A DNA stretch of 64,000 nucleotides, from contig NZ_CP088247.1 of assembly GCF_021117295.1 (NCBI RefSeq), forward strand, positions 4,293,001 to 4,357,000. The letters run 5' to 3'. Source of the stretch: Methylorubrum sp. B1-46 (GTDB lineage: Bacteria; Pseudomonadota; Alphaproteobacteria; Rhizobiales; Beijerinckiaceae). The notes beneath the pieces were generated by a model. The model made no database searches, was not told the origin of the DNA, and worked only from the letters and a program-made list of their open reading frames with translations. Position 1 is the first letter of the stretch. Each line of letters opens with the position of its first letter. This document shows positions 17,614 through 26,329 of this stretch, in pieces. The position numbers and the translations under genes are program-made.

Positions 17614-18357
17614 TTACCGGGGAGACTGGAAATCCAGAACCCGGTCGCTCGGGAAATCGTAGAGTTTGCCCGTCTCGTTCCATGCGGGCGAGGCGAGGCG
17701 AACGAAATGCGGGGCCAGTTCCTCCGGGGTCTTGAGTGTGGCCGGATCCTCGCCCGGCATCGCCGCCGCGCGCATGCGGGTGCGCAAGGGGCCCGGATTG
17801 AGCAGCATGGCGCGCACCCCCGTGCGCTCGTTTTCGGCAGCGTAGGTGCGCACCATCGCCTCCAGCGCCGCCTTCGACACGGAGTAGGGCCCCCAATAGG
17901 CCCGGCACTTCGCCGCCGCGCCCGAGGAAACGAAGACCGCGCGGCCCGCATCCGAGCGCTGCAGCAGCGGATCGAACGAGCGGATGAGGCGCCAGTTGGC
18001 GGTGACGTTGATCGCCATCACCTGATCCCAGACCTTCGGCGTGACGTGGCTGACCGGCATCAGGTTGCCGAGGATGCCGGCATTGCCGACCACGGCGTCG
18101 AGCCGGCCCCAGCGCTCGTGGAGCGCCGCACCCAGGCGGTCGATCGCATCGAAATCGGTGAGGTCGAGGGGCACCAGCGTCGCGTGGCCGCCCGCCTGCC
18201 GGATCGCGTCGTCGAGCTCTTCCAGCCCGCCCTGCGTGCGGGCCACTGCGACGACGTGGGCGCCGGCTTGCCCCAGCGCCAGCGCGGCGGCGCGGCCGAT
18301 GCCGCGCGAGGCGCCGGTGACGACGGCGACGCGGCCGTCGAGGATCTTCTCGGCCAT
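17614..18357 (-). CDS. Short-chain dehydrogenase/reductase (classical SDR)
   Basis: A 247-residue NAD(P)-dependent oxidoreductase with the TGASRGIGR cofactor loop, VVGNAGILG, the catalytic serine in VSSGAAA and YSVSKAA (Tyr-Lys pair). The substrate is unknown. It begins four bases after the purF stop on the same strand, so it is co-transcribed with purF, a pairing seen in related bacteria. The start at ATG 18357 is two residues before the first strand. Confidence 0.87.
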   Translation of the reverse strand: MAEKILDGRVAVVTGASRGIGRAAALALGQAGAHVVAVARTQGGLEELDDAIRQAGGHATLVPLDLTDFDAIDRLGAALHERWGRLDAVVGNAGILGNLMPVSHVTPKVWDQVMAINVTANWRLIRSFDPLLQRSDAGRAVFVSSGAAAKCRAYWGPYSVSKAALEAMVRTYAAENERTGVRAMLLNPGPLRTRMRAAAMPGEDPATLKTPEELAPHFVRLASPAWNETGKLYDFPSDRVLDFQSPR

Positions 18358-18361
18358 CGGC

Positions 18362-19837
18362 TCAGTCCGCCTCGGCCAGCATCGCGAAGCGCTTCGGCCC
18401 GGCAATCGCCAGATCGGTCAGGCCGGTCGGGTAGTCGCCGGTGAAGCAATGGTCGGTGTATTGAGGGCAGGCGGCATTCCGCTCGGTCTCGCCCATCGCC
18501 CGGTAGAGGCCGGGGATCGACAGGAAGGCGAGCGAATCCGCGCCGATATATTGGCGCATTCCCTCGAGGTCGTGGGTGGCGGCGAGCAGCTTCTCGCGCT
18601 CGGGCGTGTCGATGCCGTAGAAATCGGGATAGGTGATCGGCGGCGAGGCGATGCGGAAATGCACCTCGCGGGCGCCGGCGTCGCGCATCATCCGCACGAT
18701 CTTCACCGAGGTGGTGCCGCGCACGAGGCTGTCGTCCACGAGCACGATGCGCTTGCCCTCGACCGCGGCGCGGTTGGCCGAGTGCTTCATCCGGACGCCC
18801 AGTTCGCGCACGGTCTGGGTCGGCTGGATGAAGGTGCGCCCGACATAGTGGTTGCGGATGATGCCCATCTCGAAGGGCAGGCCGGCTTCCTGAGCGAAGC
18901 CGAGCGCCGCCGGCACGCCGGAATCCGGCACCGGGATCACCACGTCGGCCTCGGGCGCGGCCTCGCGGGCGAGTTCCTGGCCGATGGCCTTGCGCACGCC
19001 GTAGACGCTCTTGCCGTTCACCACCGAATCGGGGCGGGCGAAGTAGATGTACTCGAAGATGCAGGGGCGCATCGGCCGCGCCTCCGCGAAGCGAATCGAC
19101 TCGACGCCCTCTTCCGAGATCACCACCACCTCGCCGTTCTCGACGTCGCGGATGAAGCGGGCGCCGATGATGTCGAGCGCGCAGGATTCGGAGGCGAGGA
19201 TGTAGCGGCCGTCGAGTTCGCCGAGCACCAGCGGGCGGATGCCGAGCGGATCGCGGGCGCCGATGAGCTTCTTGTTGGTGAGCGCGACGATGGCGTAGGC
19301 GCCCTGGATCTGCTGCAGCGCGTCGATGAAGCGCTCGACGATCCGCGGTTTGCGCGAGCGGGCCGCCAAGTGCAGGATCACCTCGGTGTCCGAGGTCGAT
19401 TGCGTGATGGCACCGTCGCGCACGAGGTCGCGGCGGATCGAGAGCGCGTTGGTCAGGTTGCCGTTATGCGCCACCGCCAGTCCGCCGCTGGCGAGTTCGG
19501 CAAACAGCGGCTGGACGTTGCGCAGGATGGTGCCGCCGGTGGTCGAGTAGCGCACGTGGCCGATGGCCGAGCGGCCGGCGAGCCGCTCGATCGTGCCGCG
19601 GTCGGAGAAGTTGTCGCCGACGAGGCCCTGACGGCGCTCGGAGTGGAACACGCCCTCGTCGTAGGAGACGATGCCCGCCGCCTCCTGGCCGCGATGCTGC
19701 AGGGCGTGCAGGCCGAGCGCCACGATCGCCGAGGCGTCGTCGTGCCCGTAGATGCCGAAGACGCCGCATTCCTCGCGAAGCGTGTCCCCGTCGATGTCCA
19801 GATCCCGGACGTCGGCGCTCGCGCTGACAGCTGACAT
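18362..19837 (-). CDS. purF: Amidophosphoribosyltransferase (PurF)
   Basis: A 491-residue enzyme for the first committed step of purine synthesis: glutamine plus PRPP to phosphoribosylamine. A short propeptide precedes the catalytic N-terminal cysteine (Cys24, in ECGVFGIYG), so the protein should be self-processed. The glutaminase half runs to about 250, with the PRPP loop RIVLVDDSLVRGTTS near 370. The C-terminal CPQYTDHCFTGDYP resembles the Fe-S type (Bacillus-like) enzymes. cvpA lies upstream in the same direction, as in many proteobacteria, and an SDR gene follows. Confidence 0.95.
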   Translation of the reverse strand: MSAVSASADVRDLDIDGDTLREECGVFGIYGHDDASAIVALGLHALQHRGQEAAGIVSYDEGVFHSERRQGLVGDNFSDRGTIERLAGRSAIGHVRYSTTGGTILRNVQPLFAELASGGLAVAHNGNLTNALSIRRDLVRDGAITQSTSDTEVILHLAARSRKPRIVERFIDALQQIQGAYAIVALTNKKLIGARDPLGIRPLVLGELDGRYILASESCALDIIGARFIRDVENGEVVVISEEGVESIRFAEARPMRPCIFEYIYFARPDSVVNGKSVYGVRKAIGQELAREAAPEADVVIPVPDSGVPAALGFAQEAGLPFEMGIIRNHYVGRTFIQPTQTVRELGVRMKHSANRAAVEGKRIVLVDDSLVRGTTSVKIVRMMRDAGAREVHFRIASPPITYPDFYGIDTPEREKLLAATHDLEGMRQYIGADSLAFLSIPGLYRAMGETERNAACPQYTDHCFTGDYPTGLTDLAIAGPKRFAMLAEAD

Positions 19838-20070
19838 GTCGATCTCGAATCCTGGAGGCGCGGAGCGAACCGCACGCCTCACGTCCGGCACGGCGGGAAA
19901 CGGCCGAAGGCGCCTCCGCCCGCAGCCTCTGCCGCGAGGGATGACGCTGGGACCGTCGTGAAACCGTTACCTAGGCTCGGATCGCGTCGCAACCAAGACC
20001 GATTCCAGCATATCGTGCGCAATCCGGCTGCGTTGCCGGTGCAACGCAGATTTCGGATTTGCGCCGCGAT

Positions 20071-20667
20071 TCAGCGCTTCGGCGCCGGGCCCGCATCGCT
20101 GCGGCGCTGGGCGGGGAGGTCGGTCTCCGGCGGCGGCTCCTCGGCCGGTCCGTCACCCTTCGGCTTGCGGAACTGCTTGAGGAAGCCCTCCGGATTATCG
20201 GGCAGTTGCGCCACCAGCGCCTCGCCCGAGCTTTCCAGAAGCGACCGGCTCTTGGCCTGGGCCGCCCAATCCGGAACCTTGCCCTGGACCAGCCAGGCCA
20301 GGAATACCCAGCCGATCACGCAGATCAGGAAGCCGCGGCCGGCCCCGAACAGGAAGCCGAGCGAGCGGTCGACGGCGCCGATGCGCGAATCGAGCACGAG
20401 GTCGGAGATCTTCACCGTCACCAGCGAGACCACGATCAGGGTGGCGAGGAAGATGGCGGCGATGGAGGCCACCAGCGCCACGGTGTCGCTGGAGATGTGC
20501 TGCTTGACGGTGGGCAGGAGCAACGGGTGCAGCGACCACGCCACGGCGGCGGCGGCCACCCAGGCAATGATCGCGAGCACCTCGCGCGTCACGCCGCGCA
20601 CGGCGGCGAGCAGCGCCGAGACGAGCACGATGCCGAGCACCACGAGGTCGAGGACGGAAAACGGCAT
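20071..20667 (-). CDS. cvpA: CvpA family membrane protein
   Basis: A 198-residue inner-membrane protein with four hydrophobic segments: FSVLDLVVLGIVLVSALLAA, IIAWVAAAAVAWSLH, VALVASIAAIFLATLIVVSL and FGAGRGFLICVIGWVFLAWL. The family is linked to colicin V production and bile/envelope stress and is commonly next to purF. The C-terminus is a proline-, glutamate- and lysine-rich soluble tail. ATG 20667 starts at the first helix; the open frame further upstream is not protein-like. Confidence 0.88.
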   Translation of the reverse strand: MPFSVLDLVVLGIVLVSALLAAVRGVTREVLAIIAWVAAAAVAWSLHPLLLPTVKQHISSDTVALVASIAAIFLATLIVVSLVTVKISDLVLDSRIGAVDRSLGFLFGAGRGFLICVIGWVFLAWLVQGKVPDWAAQAKSRSLLESSGEALVAQLPDNPEGFLKQFRKPKGDGPAEEPPPETDLPAQRRSDAGPAPKR

Positions 20668-21076
20668 CGCAGGATATGGTTCGCTGGGGCGGGACGGGGC
20701 AGCCTTGCCCGGACGACGACGGCTCCCCCGGGCCGCGCATCCGCTCTGGTCTTTAACCATATACCCCGGCGAACCTCGGCCGTCACCTTCGGGGCGTGCG
20801 CGTTCGTACGGGTGCTCCCGAACACCCCGGCGCGAGCCATCCGCCCGAGCCGATCCGGTGAGGCCCGCGCGGGCAGGGCGCCGGAGCCTGACCTTCGGGA
20901 TCAGCCCTGCGGCTCGGATCCGAGCCTCGCAGGGATCGGGCCGCGAAAGCAAGCTTTGCCGACGATGCCGCTTTGGTGCATAAGATGTTTCACGAATTCG
21001 TTGAAAATGGAAAACTTCTTCTGAGCAGTTTTGGGTATAATCGAAGTATTTAAAATACGAACGAGGGTTGAAGGGG
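20668..21076. other. 409-bp divergent intergenic region
   Basis: It lies between cvpA (minus) and the Tat-exported hydrolase (plus). I see no gene. The last 60 bases are AT-rich and include TATAAT at 21036-21041, a possible -10 element for the hydrolase, but no good -35 is at 16-18 bases. A GAGGG ribosome-binding site lies at 21063-21067. Confidence 0.4.
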
Positions 21077-22195
21077 ATGGCGGGTACGATCGACAGGCGC
21101 GGCTTCCTGCGGGGATCCGCGGTCTTCGCGGCCAGCGCCGCCGCCGGTTTTTCCTGTATCGAGATCGCCAGCGCCGCACCGATCGCGGTGCCGACGGTCG
21201 ACAAGCTATCCCTGCGCGTCCTGATCGACTCGGCCCACGACCAGTTCCTGAAGCCCGCGACCGTCCAGGGCGTGCTGCACCAGCCGCCGGGCAACGGCCG
21301 CGGCGCCGATTACCGCCGGGTGCTGCACAATCAGTGGGGCTTGTCCCTCTTCGCGGAATCCTGGCGGGCGGAGGAGGCTCGCACGATCCTGCTCGATTTC
21401 GGCTACAGCCCCGAGGCACTCCTCAACAATATCGAGATCCTCAAGGTCGATCCGACCAAAGTCGATGCGCTGATCGTCAGCCACGGCCATCACGACCATT
21501 ACGGCGGCCTGACCGGCTTCCTCGACAAGTACAGGTCCGCGCTCGCGCCCGACCTGAAGCTCTATGCCGGCGGCGAGGACAATTTCTGTCACCGCCTGAG
21601 CCCGGTCGGTACGACCGGGCAATTCACCGATTTCGGCCAGCTCGACCGGCGCGAACTGACGGCGCAGCGGATCTCGACCGTGCTGTGCGAGACGCCGACG
21701 GTGGTCGCCGGCCACGCCTTCACCACGGGGCAGATCAAGCGCTCCTCCATCGAGCGCATCCTGCCCAACACCTTCGTCGAGCGCGGCATCAAGGACGGAC
21801 TCGGCTGCGACGCCAGCCACTATTCGCCCGCCGAACTGCAGGGGAAGATCATCCCCGATGAGCACGTCCACGAGCACGCCACCTGCTTCAACGTGTGGGG
21901 CAAGGGCCTCGTGGTGATCTCGTCCTGCGGCCATGTCGGCATCGTCAACTCGGTGCGGCAGGCACAGGAGGTTTCCGGCGTGGAGAAGGTGCACGCCATC
22001 GTCGGCGGCTTCCATCTCGGCCCCGCGCCGAAGGAGTACCTGACCCAGGTCGTCGGCGAGATCCGCGCCCTCAAGCCCGATGTGGTGATCCCAATGCATT
22101 GCAGCGGCCTGAACTTCGCGCTCGAGGCGCAGGCGCAGATGCCGGAGAACGTCATCGTTCCGACGACCGGCAGCCGGCTCGTCTTCAGTGCGTAA
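21077..22195 (+). CDS. Tat-exported metallo-beta-lactamase-fold hydrolase
   Basis: A 372-residue protein with a twin-arginine signal (DRRGFLRGSAVFAASAAAGF), so it is folded in the cytoplasm and exported to the periplasm. The zinc-binding motif SHGHHDHYGGL is near residue 135, with further ligands likely at the ISSCGHVG and GGFHLGP histidines. The overall pattern resembles the MBL family related to ribofuranosylaminobenzene phosphate synthase-like proteins rather than beta-lactamases; the substrate is unknown. ATG 21077 has GAGGG nine bases upstream. The stop overlaps the SCO1 gene start, implying translational coupling. Confidence 0.82.
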   Translation: MAGTIDRRGFLRGSAVFAASAAAGFSCIEIASAAPIAVPTVDKLSLRVLIDSAHDQFLKPATVQGVLHQPPGNGRGADYRRVLHNQWGLSLFAESWRAEEARTILLDFGYSPEALLNNIEILKVDPTKVDALIVSHGHHDHYGGLTGFLDKYRSALAPDLKLYAGGEDNFCHRLSPVGTTGQFTDFGQLDRRELTAQRISTVLCETPTVVAGHAFTTGQIKRSSIERILPNTFVERGIKDGLGCDASHYSPAELQGKIIPDEHVHEHATCFNVWGKGLVVISSCGHVGIVNSVRQAQEVSGVEKVHAIVGGFHLGPAPKEYLTQVVGEIRALKPDVVIPMHCSGLNFALEAQAQMPENVIVPTTGSRLVFSA

Positions 22196-22808
22196 CCGGG
22201 CGCTCGCGGCCGTGCTGCTCGGCCTGCTCGGCATGGCCGGGGCCGCGCACGGCGAGACCCCGCCGCGCCGCTCGGCCGCCGAACTGATGGACGTCCTGAT
22301 GTGGAACCGCGAGCCGGTCGGCGGCCCGTTCGCGCTGACCGATCAGGCCGGTCGGCCCCGCACGGAGGCCGATTTCCGTGGCCGCCTCCTCCTCGTCACC
22401 TTCGGCTACACCGCCTGCCCGGATGTCTGCCCCACGGAGCTGATGGAGATCGGCCGGGCGCTCACGCTGCTCGGCTCGGACGCCGACGCCGTCCAGCCGA
22501 TCTTCATCACGCTCGACCCCGAGCACGACACGGCCGCGCTGCTGGCGGAATACTTGCCGAACTTCCATCCGCGTCTGGTCGGCCTGACGGGCAGCGAGGC
22601 GGCGATCCGCCGTGCCGCCGATGCCTACAAGGTCTACTTCGAGACGAGCCCGCGCCCCGAGGGCGGCCGGGCCGTCGAGCATTCCGCCTTCATCTATCTG
22701 ATGGATCGCTCGGGGGCCTATCTCGGCTTCTTCCCGCCCGGCACTTCGGCCGAGCGGATGCTGACGATCCTGCGGCCGCATCTCGCCGCGCGGCCCGCAC
22801 CGGAATAG
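22188..22808 (+). CDS. SCO1/SenC family copper-binding thioredoxin-fold protein
   Basis: A 206-residue exported protein (signal RALAAVLLGLLGMAGAAHGE) with a thioredoxin fold. The copper ligands are all present: Cys77 and Cys81 in TACPDVCPTE and a distal histidine (about 165) in VEHSAFIYL. Family members load copper into the CuA centre of cytochrome oxidase. It starts with GTG at 22188, inside the last eight bases of the hydrolase gene. No oxidase genes are nearby, so it may instead serve a copper protein linked to its neighbour. Confidence 0.86.
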   Translation: MRNRALAAVLLGLLGMAGAAHGETPPRRSAAELMDVLMWNREPVGGPFALTDQAGRPRTEADFRGRLLLVTFGYTACPDVCPTELMEIGRALTLLGSDADAVQPIFITLDPEHDTAALLAEYLPNFHPRLVGLTGSEAAIRRAADAYKVYFETSPRPEGGRAVEHSAFIYLMDRSGAYLGFFPPGTSAERMLTILRPHLAARPAPE

Positions 22809-22810
22809 AA

Positions 22811-22857
22811 CATCGTCCCGAAGGGCGGCCGCCGGCTTTCGGACAAAGACGATGCTC
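22811..22857 (+). repeat. Dispersed hairpin repeat, family R1, copy 2
   Basis: CATCGTCCCGAAGGGC, a GGCCGCCGG loop, CTTTCGGACAAAGACGATG. Arms pair with one bulge. It lies between the convergent SCO1 and radA genes, nine bases from the radA stop, and can act as a bidirectional terminator. Confidence 0.8.
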
Positions 22858-22866
22858 CAGGCGGTG

Positions 22867-24297
22867 CTACATCTCCTTCTCGTAGCGCACGGCCCGCTGG
22901 CGGCCTCCGCCGCGCCGCGGCGCGCCCGAGGCGATGCCGGCGACGAGGTCGGCGATGTGGCGCAAGGCGTCGGTCGGCAGCGCCCGGTCGCCGGTCTCGC
23001 CGCGCCCCTGCGGGGTGATCGCCTTGCCGAAGCCGAGCTTCAAGGCCTCCTTCAGCCGGGCGGGCGCCTGCGAGACCGGCCGCACCGCCCCCGACAGGCC
23101 GAGCTCACCGAAATAGACCGAATCGGAGGGCAGAGCCGACCCCGAGAGCGAGGAGACGAGGGCGGCGGCGACCGCGAGATCGGCCGCGGGCTCGGAGATA
23201 CGAAGCCCGCCCGCGACGTTGAGGTAGACGTCGTGGCCCCCGAGGCGGATGCCGCCATGGGCCTCCAGCACGGCGAGCACCATCGACAGGCGGTTGGGGT
23301 CCCAGCCGACCACGGCCCGGCGCGGCATGCCGAGCGAGGAGGGGGCGACCAGCGCCTGGATTTCGACGAGCAGCGGCCGCGTGCCCTCCATCCCGGCGAA
23401 GACCGCCGTGCCCGGCGCGGCGTGGTCGCGGCCGGCCAGGAACAGGGCGGAGGGGTTGGGCACCTCGGCAAGCCCGGCATCGGTCATCTCGAACACGCCG
23501 ATCTCGTCGGTCGGCCCGAAGCGGTTCTTCACCGCCCGCAGGATGCGGAAATGGTGGCCCTGATCGCCCTCGAAGGAGGCCACCGCATCGACCATGTGCT
23601 CGACCACGCGCGGCCCCGCGATCTGCCCGTCCTTGGTGACGTGGCCGACGAGGATGACGGCCGTGCCCGTGGTCTTGGCAAAGCGGATCAGCGCCTGGGC
23701 GGAGGAGCGCACCTGGGTCACGGTGCCCGGCGCCGATTCCACCGTCTCGGTCCACATGGTCTGGATCGAGTCGATGATGGTCAGCGCTGGCGGGTGCCCC
23801 TGCGACAGCGTCTCGACGATGTCCTCGACATTGGTCTGCGCGGCGAGTTCCACCGGGTACTTCGCGAGCCCCAGCCGCTCGGCGCGCAGGCGCACCTGCC
23901 CCACTGCCTCCTCGCCGGAGATGTAGGCGACGCGCTCACCGGTTTTCGCCATGGCGGCGGAGGCCTGCATCAGCAGGGTCGACTTGCCGATGCCGGGGTC
24001 TCCGCCGAGCAGGATCACCGAGCCGCGCACGAAGCCGCCGCCGGTCACCCGGTCGAGTTCGTTGATGCCCGACGCCGTGCGCGGCGCCTCCTTGGCCTCG
24101 CCGGTCAGCCCTTCGAGGGAGAAGACGCGGCCCCGCGCCCGCGAGGGCCGGGTCGCGGCCGGGCCCGATTGCGGGCCGGCGGAGGCGACCTCCTTCTGGA
24201 TCGTGTTCCAGCCGTTGCAGGCCTCGCAGCGCCCGCGCCAGCGGTTGTAGACCGCCCCGCAGGATTGGCAGACGAAGGTCTGTTGGATCTTGGCCAT
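22867..24297 (-). CDS. radA: DNA repair protein RadA
   Basis: A 476-residue RecA-like ATPase that drives branch migration in recombinational repair. It has the four-cysteine zinc finger CQSCGAVYNRWRGRCEACNG at residues 9-30, the Walker A GGDPGIGKSTLL near 95, the RadA-specific KNRFGPTDEIGVFEM, and a C-terminal Lon-protease-like domain. All motifs seem intact. It is the last gene of the minus-strand cluster after alr, separated by 46 bases. Confidence 0.95.
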   Translation of the reverse strand: MAKIQQTFVCQSCGAVYNRWRGRCEACNGWNTIQKEVASAGPQSGPAATRPSRARGRVFSLEGLTGEAKEAPRTASGINELDRVTGGGFVRGSVILLGGDPGIGKSTLLMQASAAMAKTGERVAYISGEEAVGQVRLRAERLGLAKYPVELAAQTNVEDIVETLSQGHPPALTIIDSIQTMWTETVESAPGTVTQVRSSAQALIRFAKTTGTAVILVGHVTKDGQIAGPRVVEHMVDAVASFEGDQGHHFRILRAVKNRFGPTDEIGVFEMTDAGLAEVPNPSALFLAGRDHAAPGTAVFAGMEGTRPLLVEIQALVAPSSLGMPRRAVVGWDPNRLSMVLAVLEAHGGIRLGGHDVYLNVAGGLRISEPAADLAVAAALVSSLSGSALPSDSVYFGELGLSGAVRPVSQAPARLKEALKLGFGKAITPQGRGETGDRALPTDALRHIADLVAGIASGAPRRGGGRQRAVRYEKEM

Positions 24298-24343
24298 TCG
24301 GGGAGGAGGGCGTCTGTGAAGGAGGCCGGCGGGTCGGCGTCGG

Positions 24344-25438
24344 TCACTCTACATAAGAGCGAACATAACGGGAACCCAGCCCCGTCAGGATCTCGTAGCC
24401 GATCGTGCCCGCAGCGCGGCCCACTGTATCGATGTCGAGCTCATCGCCGATCAGCGTGGCGGTGCCGCCGCGGCGCGCCTCCGGTGCATCGGTGACGTCG
24501 AGGATGATGAGGTCCATCGAGATCAGGCCGGCGATCGGGCAGGGCACGCCGCCGACCAGCGCGTGGCCGCTGTTGCTGGCGGAGCGGGGATAGCCATCGG
24601 CGTAGCCGAGCGAGAGCGTGGCCAGCCGCCGCGGGGCGGAGGCCTGCCAGCGGGCGTTGTAGCCGCAGGTCTCGCCGGCCGCGACGTCGCGGACCTGCAG
24701 GATCGTCGCCTCCAATCGCACCACCGGCCGCATCGGGTTCGCCCGTCCAGGCTCCGGGTTGCCGCCGAACAGCGAATAGCCCGGCCGCAGCAGGTCGTGG
24801 CGGGCGGTCTCCGCGAGACAGGTGCCCGAGGAATTGGCGAGCGAGGCGCGCAGACCCGGAAAGGCGGCCCGGATGCGGGCGAAATCGGCGGCTTGCCGCG
24901 CGTTGAGGGCGTCGTCCGGTGCTTCCGCGCTGACGAGGTGGCTCATCACGAGGTCGATGCCGGCCCGCGCGATCACCGGATCACCGGCCAGCGCCAGAGC
25001 CTCCGCGACGGGGAGGCCGAGCCGGTTCATGCCGGTATCGACGTGGAGCGCGGCTGGCGACGCGCCGTCCGTGGCGGCGGCCCATTCGAGGAGTTCGTCA
25101 CGGTCGCCGAGGACGGGGCGCAGGCCGTGGGCGCGGAAGGCGTCCGCATGGCCGGGCGGCAGGCCGTTGAGCACGTAGAGCGCGGCGTCCGGCAATGCGG
25201 CGCGGGCGGCAATCCCCTCGGAGAGGTGCGCCACGAAGAACGTGCGGCAACCCGCCCGCCACAGGGCCGGCGCAACCGCCGCGAGGCCGCAGCCATAGGC
25301 GTCGGCCTTCACCACGGCGCCGCATTCGGCCTGCGGGGCGTGAGCGCCGAGGGTCCGCCAGTTGGCGACGATGGCCGCGAGATCGACCGTCAGGCGGGCA
25401 CCGTGGCCCGGGGCGCAGGGGTCGGCACGGCTCGGCGT
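24344..25438 (-). CDS. alr: Alanine racemase, apparently with an ACG start codon
   Basis: A 364-residue fold-type III PLP enzyme that interconverts L- and D-alanine for peptidoglycan. The PLP lysine is in AVVKADAYGCG (about residue 44), the catalytic tyrosine in ETCGYNARW, and the C-terminal YEILTGLGSRYVRSY is typical. There is no in-frame ATG, GTG or TTG between the stop of the preceding gene (25459) and the conserved LTVDLAAIVANW. An AGGAG site is eight bases before an ACG codon at 25438-25436, followed by PSRADPCAPGHG. So translation probably starts at ACG (a changed ATG), or at a CTG upstream. The open frame further upstream overlaps the neighbour and is not protein-like. Confidence 0.85.
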   Translation of the reverse strand, partial: TPSRADPCAPGHGARLTVDLAAIVANWRTLGAHAPQAECGAVVKADAYGCGLAAVAPALWRAGCRTFFVAHLSEGIAARAALPDAALYVLNGLPPGHADAFRAHGLRPVLGDRDELLEWAAATDGASPAALHVDTGMNRLGLPVAEALALAGDPVIARAGIDLVMSHLVSAEAPDDALNARQAADFARIRAAFPGLRASLANSSGTCLAETARHDLLRPGYSLFGGNPEPGRANPMRPVVRLEATILQVRDVAAGETCGYNARWQASAPRRLATLSLGYADGYPRSASNSGHALVGGVPCPIAGLISMDLIILDVTDAPEARRGGTATLIGDELDIDTVGRAAGTIGYEILTGLGSRYVRSYVE

Positions 25439-25446
25439 GGGATCGT

Positions 25447-25451
25447 CTCCT
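25447..25451 (-). promoter_or_regulatory. Ribosome-binding site of alr that points to an ACG start
   Basis: AGGAG on the minus strand with eight bases to the ACG at 25438. The spacing is ideal for a start there, which is why the non-standard codon is proposed. Confidence 0.6.
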
Positions 25452-25458
25452 AAGATGG

Positions 25459-26292
25459 TCAGAACTTCCCGCCCTCCGGCGGCCAGGGCACCGGCCGGTT
25501 CATGATCGCCTCGAAGGTGTAGGGGCAGTCGGCGGGGAAGACATCCTCGTCGAGCCCGGTCTCGCCAGCGGCGTCGATGCGGGCCCGGCGGTAGGCTTTG
25601 GCAAGGGCGCCGGGAAGCCTGCGCTTGAGGCTCGGATGACGTTCCAGTACCTCCTCGGCGTCGAGGCGACCGTTGCGGATCGAGAGATGCCAACTCCGCG
25701 TCCGCTTCTCCGGCTGATGATCCCACTTCAGGAGATGCATCAGCGTGATCCGCAGCGCACTCTCCATCCGGTTGTAGATCTCGCCGCCCAAATCCTCGAT
25801 CTCCTCGGCCAGATTGAGCGCGTCGAGGGCGGCGAACTGCCCGCGGCGGAGCGCCTGGGCCTGCTCGTAGGCCCAGGCATAGAGGTCACGGTCGAGGTGA
25901 TCGGGGCCCGCCCGGGCGTGAGAGGCCTCGGCCATGAGACGCGCGAGGGGCTCGGCAAGGGCTGAAGGCGGAGCTTTTGCGACAAGCGCTATGAGGTAGC
26001 GATCGGCTGGACCTCCATCCGGCGCCACGTCGCTGACCCGCGGTAGCACCGAGCCAGGCGAGACAGGCCGGCCCTCTTCGAGGAGGCGGCCTGCGACTTC
26101 GAAGACACCGCGATGGAGCCGCTCGGTCCAGTCGTCGTCGCGTAGGATCGCGGCGATCCGGCCGTAGACGGCGGGCTCGGCCAGGATGAGCCCGACAAGC
26201 TGCTGCTCGGCCTCGAAGACCTCGTTCAGCGTCGGCGGCGCGGGTGGCCGCGCCTGCGGTGCGAGAGCCACGTTGCCTCTCTGATCAGTCAA
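25459..26292 (-). CDS. DnaB N-terminal-like domain fused to DUF29
   Basis: A 277-residue soluble protein with two parts. Residues 22-115 (EVFEAEQQLVGLILAEPAVY ... RYLIALVAKAP) match the helical N-terminal domain of the replicative helicase DnaB, which binds primase and forms the ring collar. Residues 130-277 match DUF29 (LYAWAYEQAQALRRGQFAALD, NLAEEIEDLGGEIYNRMESAL, LMHLLKWDHQPEKRTRSWHLS and the CPYTFEAIMNRPVPW end). DUF29 has no known activity. There is no helicase domain. It lies directly downstream of dnaB (37 bases) and its start overlaps a perfect inverted repeat. Start is TTG 26292, or GTG 26271 with AGAGAGG before it. Confidence 0.72.
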   Translation of the reverse strand: MTDQRGNVALAPQARPPAPPTLNEVFEAEQQLVGLILAEPAVYGRIAAILRDDDWTERLHRGVFEVAGRLLEEGRPVSPGSVLPRVSDVAPDGGPADRYLIALVAKAPPSALAEPLARLMAEASHARAGPDHLDRDLYAWAYEQAQALRRGQFAALDALNLAEEIEDLGGEIYNRMESALRITLMHLLKWDHQPEKRTRSWHLSIRNGRLDAEEVLERHPSLKRRLPGALAKAYRRARIDAAGETGLDEDVFPADCPYTFEAIMNRPVPWPPEGGKF

Positions 26293-26305
26293 AACTGACT
26301 GATCA
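26282..26305. promoter_or_regulatory. Perfect inverted repeat, possible operator
   Basis: TGATCAGTCA-AAAC-TGACTGATCA has 10-bp perfect arms and a 4-base spacer. It sits between dnaB and the DnaB-N/DUF29 gene and overlaps the TTG start of the latter. It is AT-rich against a GC-rich background and has no T-run, so a repressor site is likelier than a terminator, but a hairpin that limits read-through from dnaB is possible. Confidence 0.6.
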
Positions 26306-26329
26306 TATCACGTTCCGCCGCACATTCGG

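Noticed and set aside
21036..21041. TATAAT as a promoter -10 element
   Set aside because: No acceptable -35 hexamer lies 16-18 bases upstream, so it is only mentioned in the region note.
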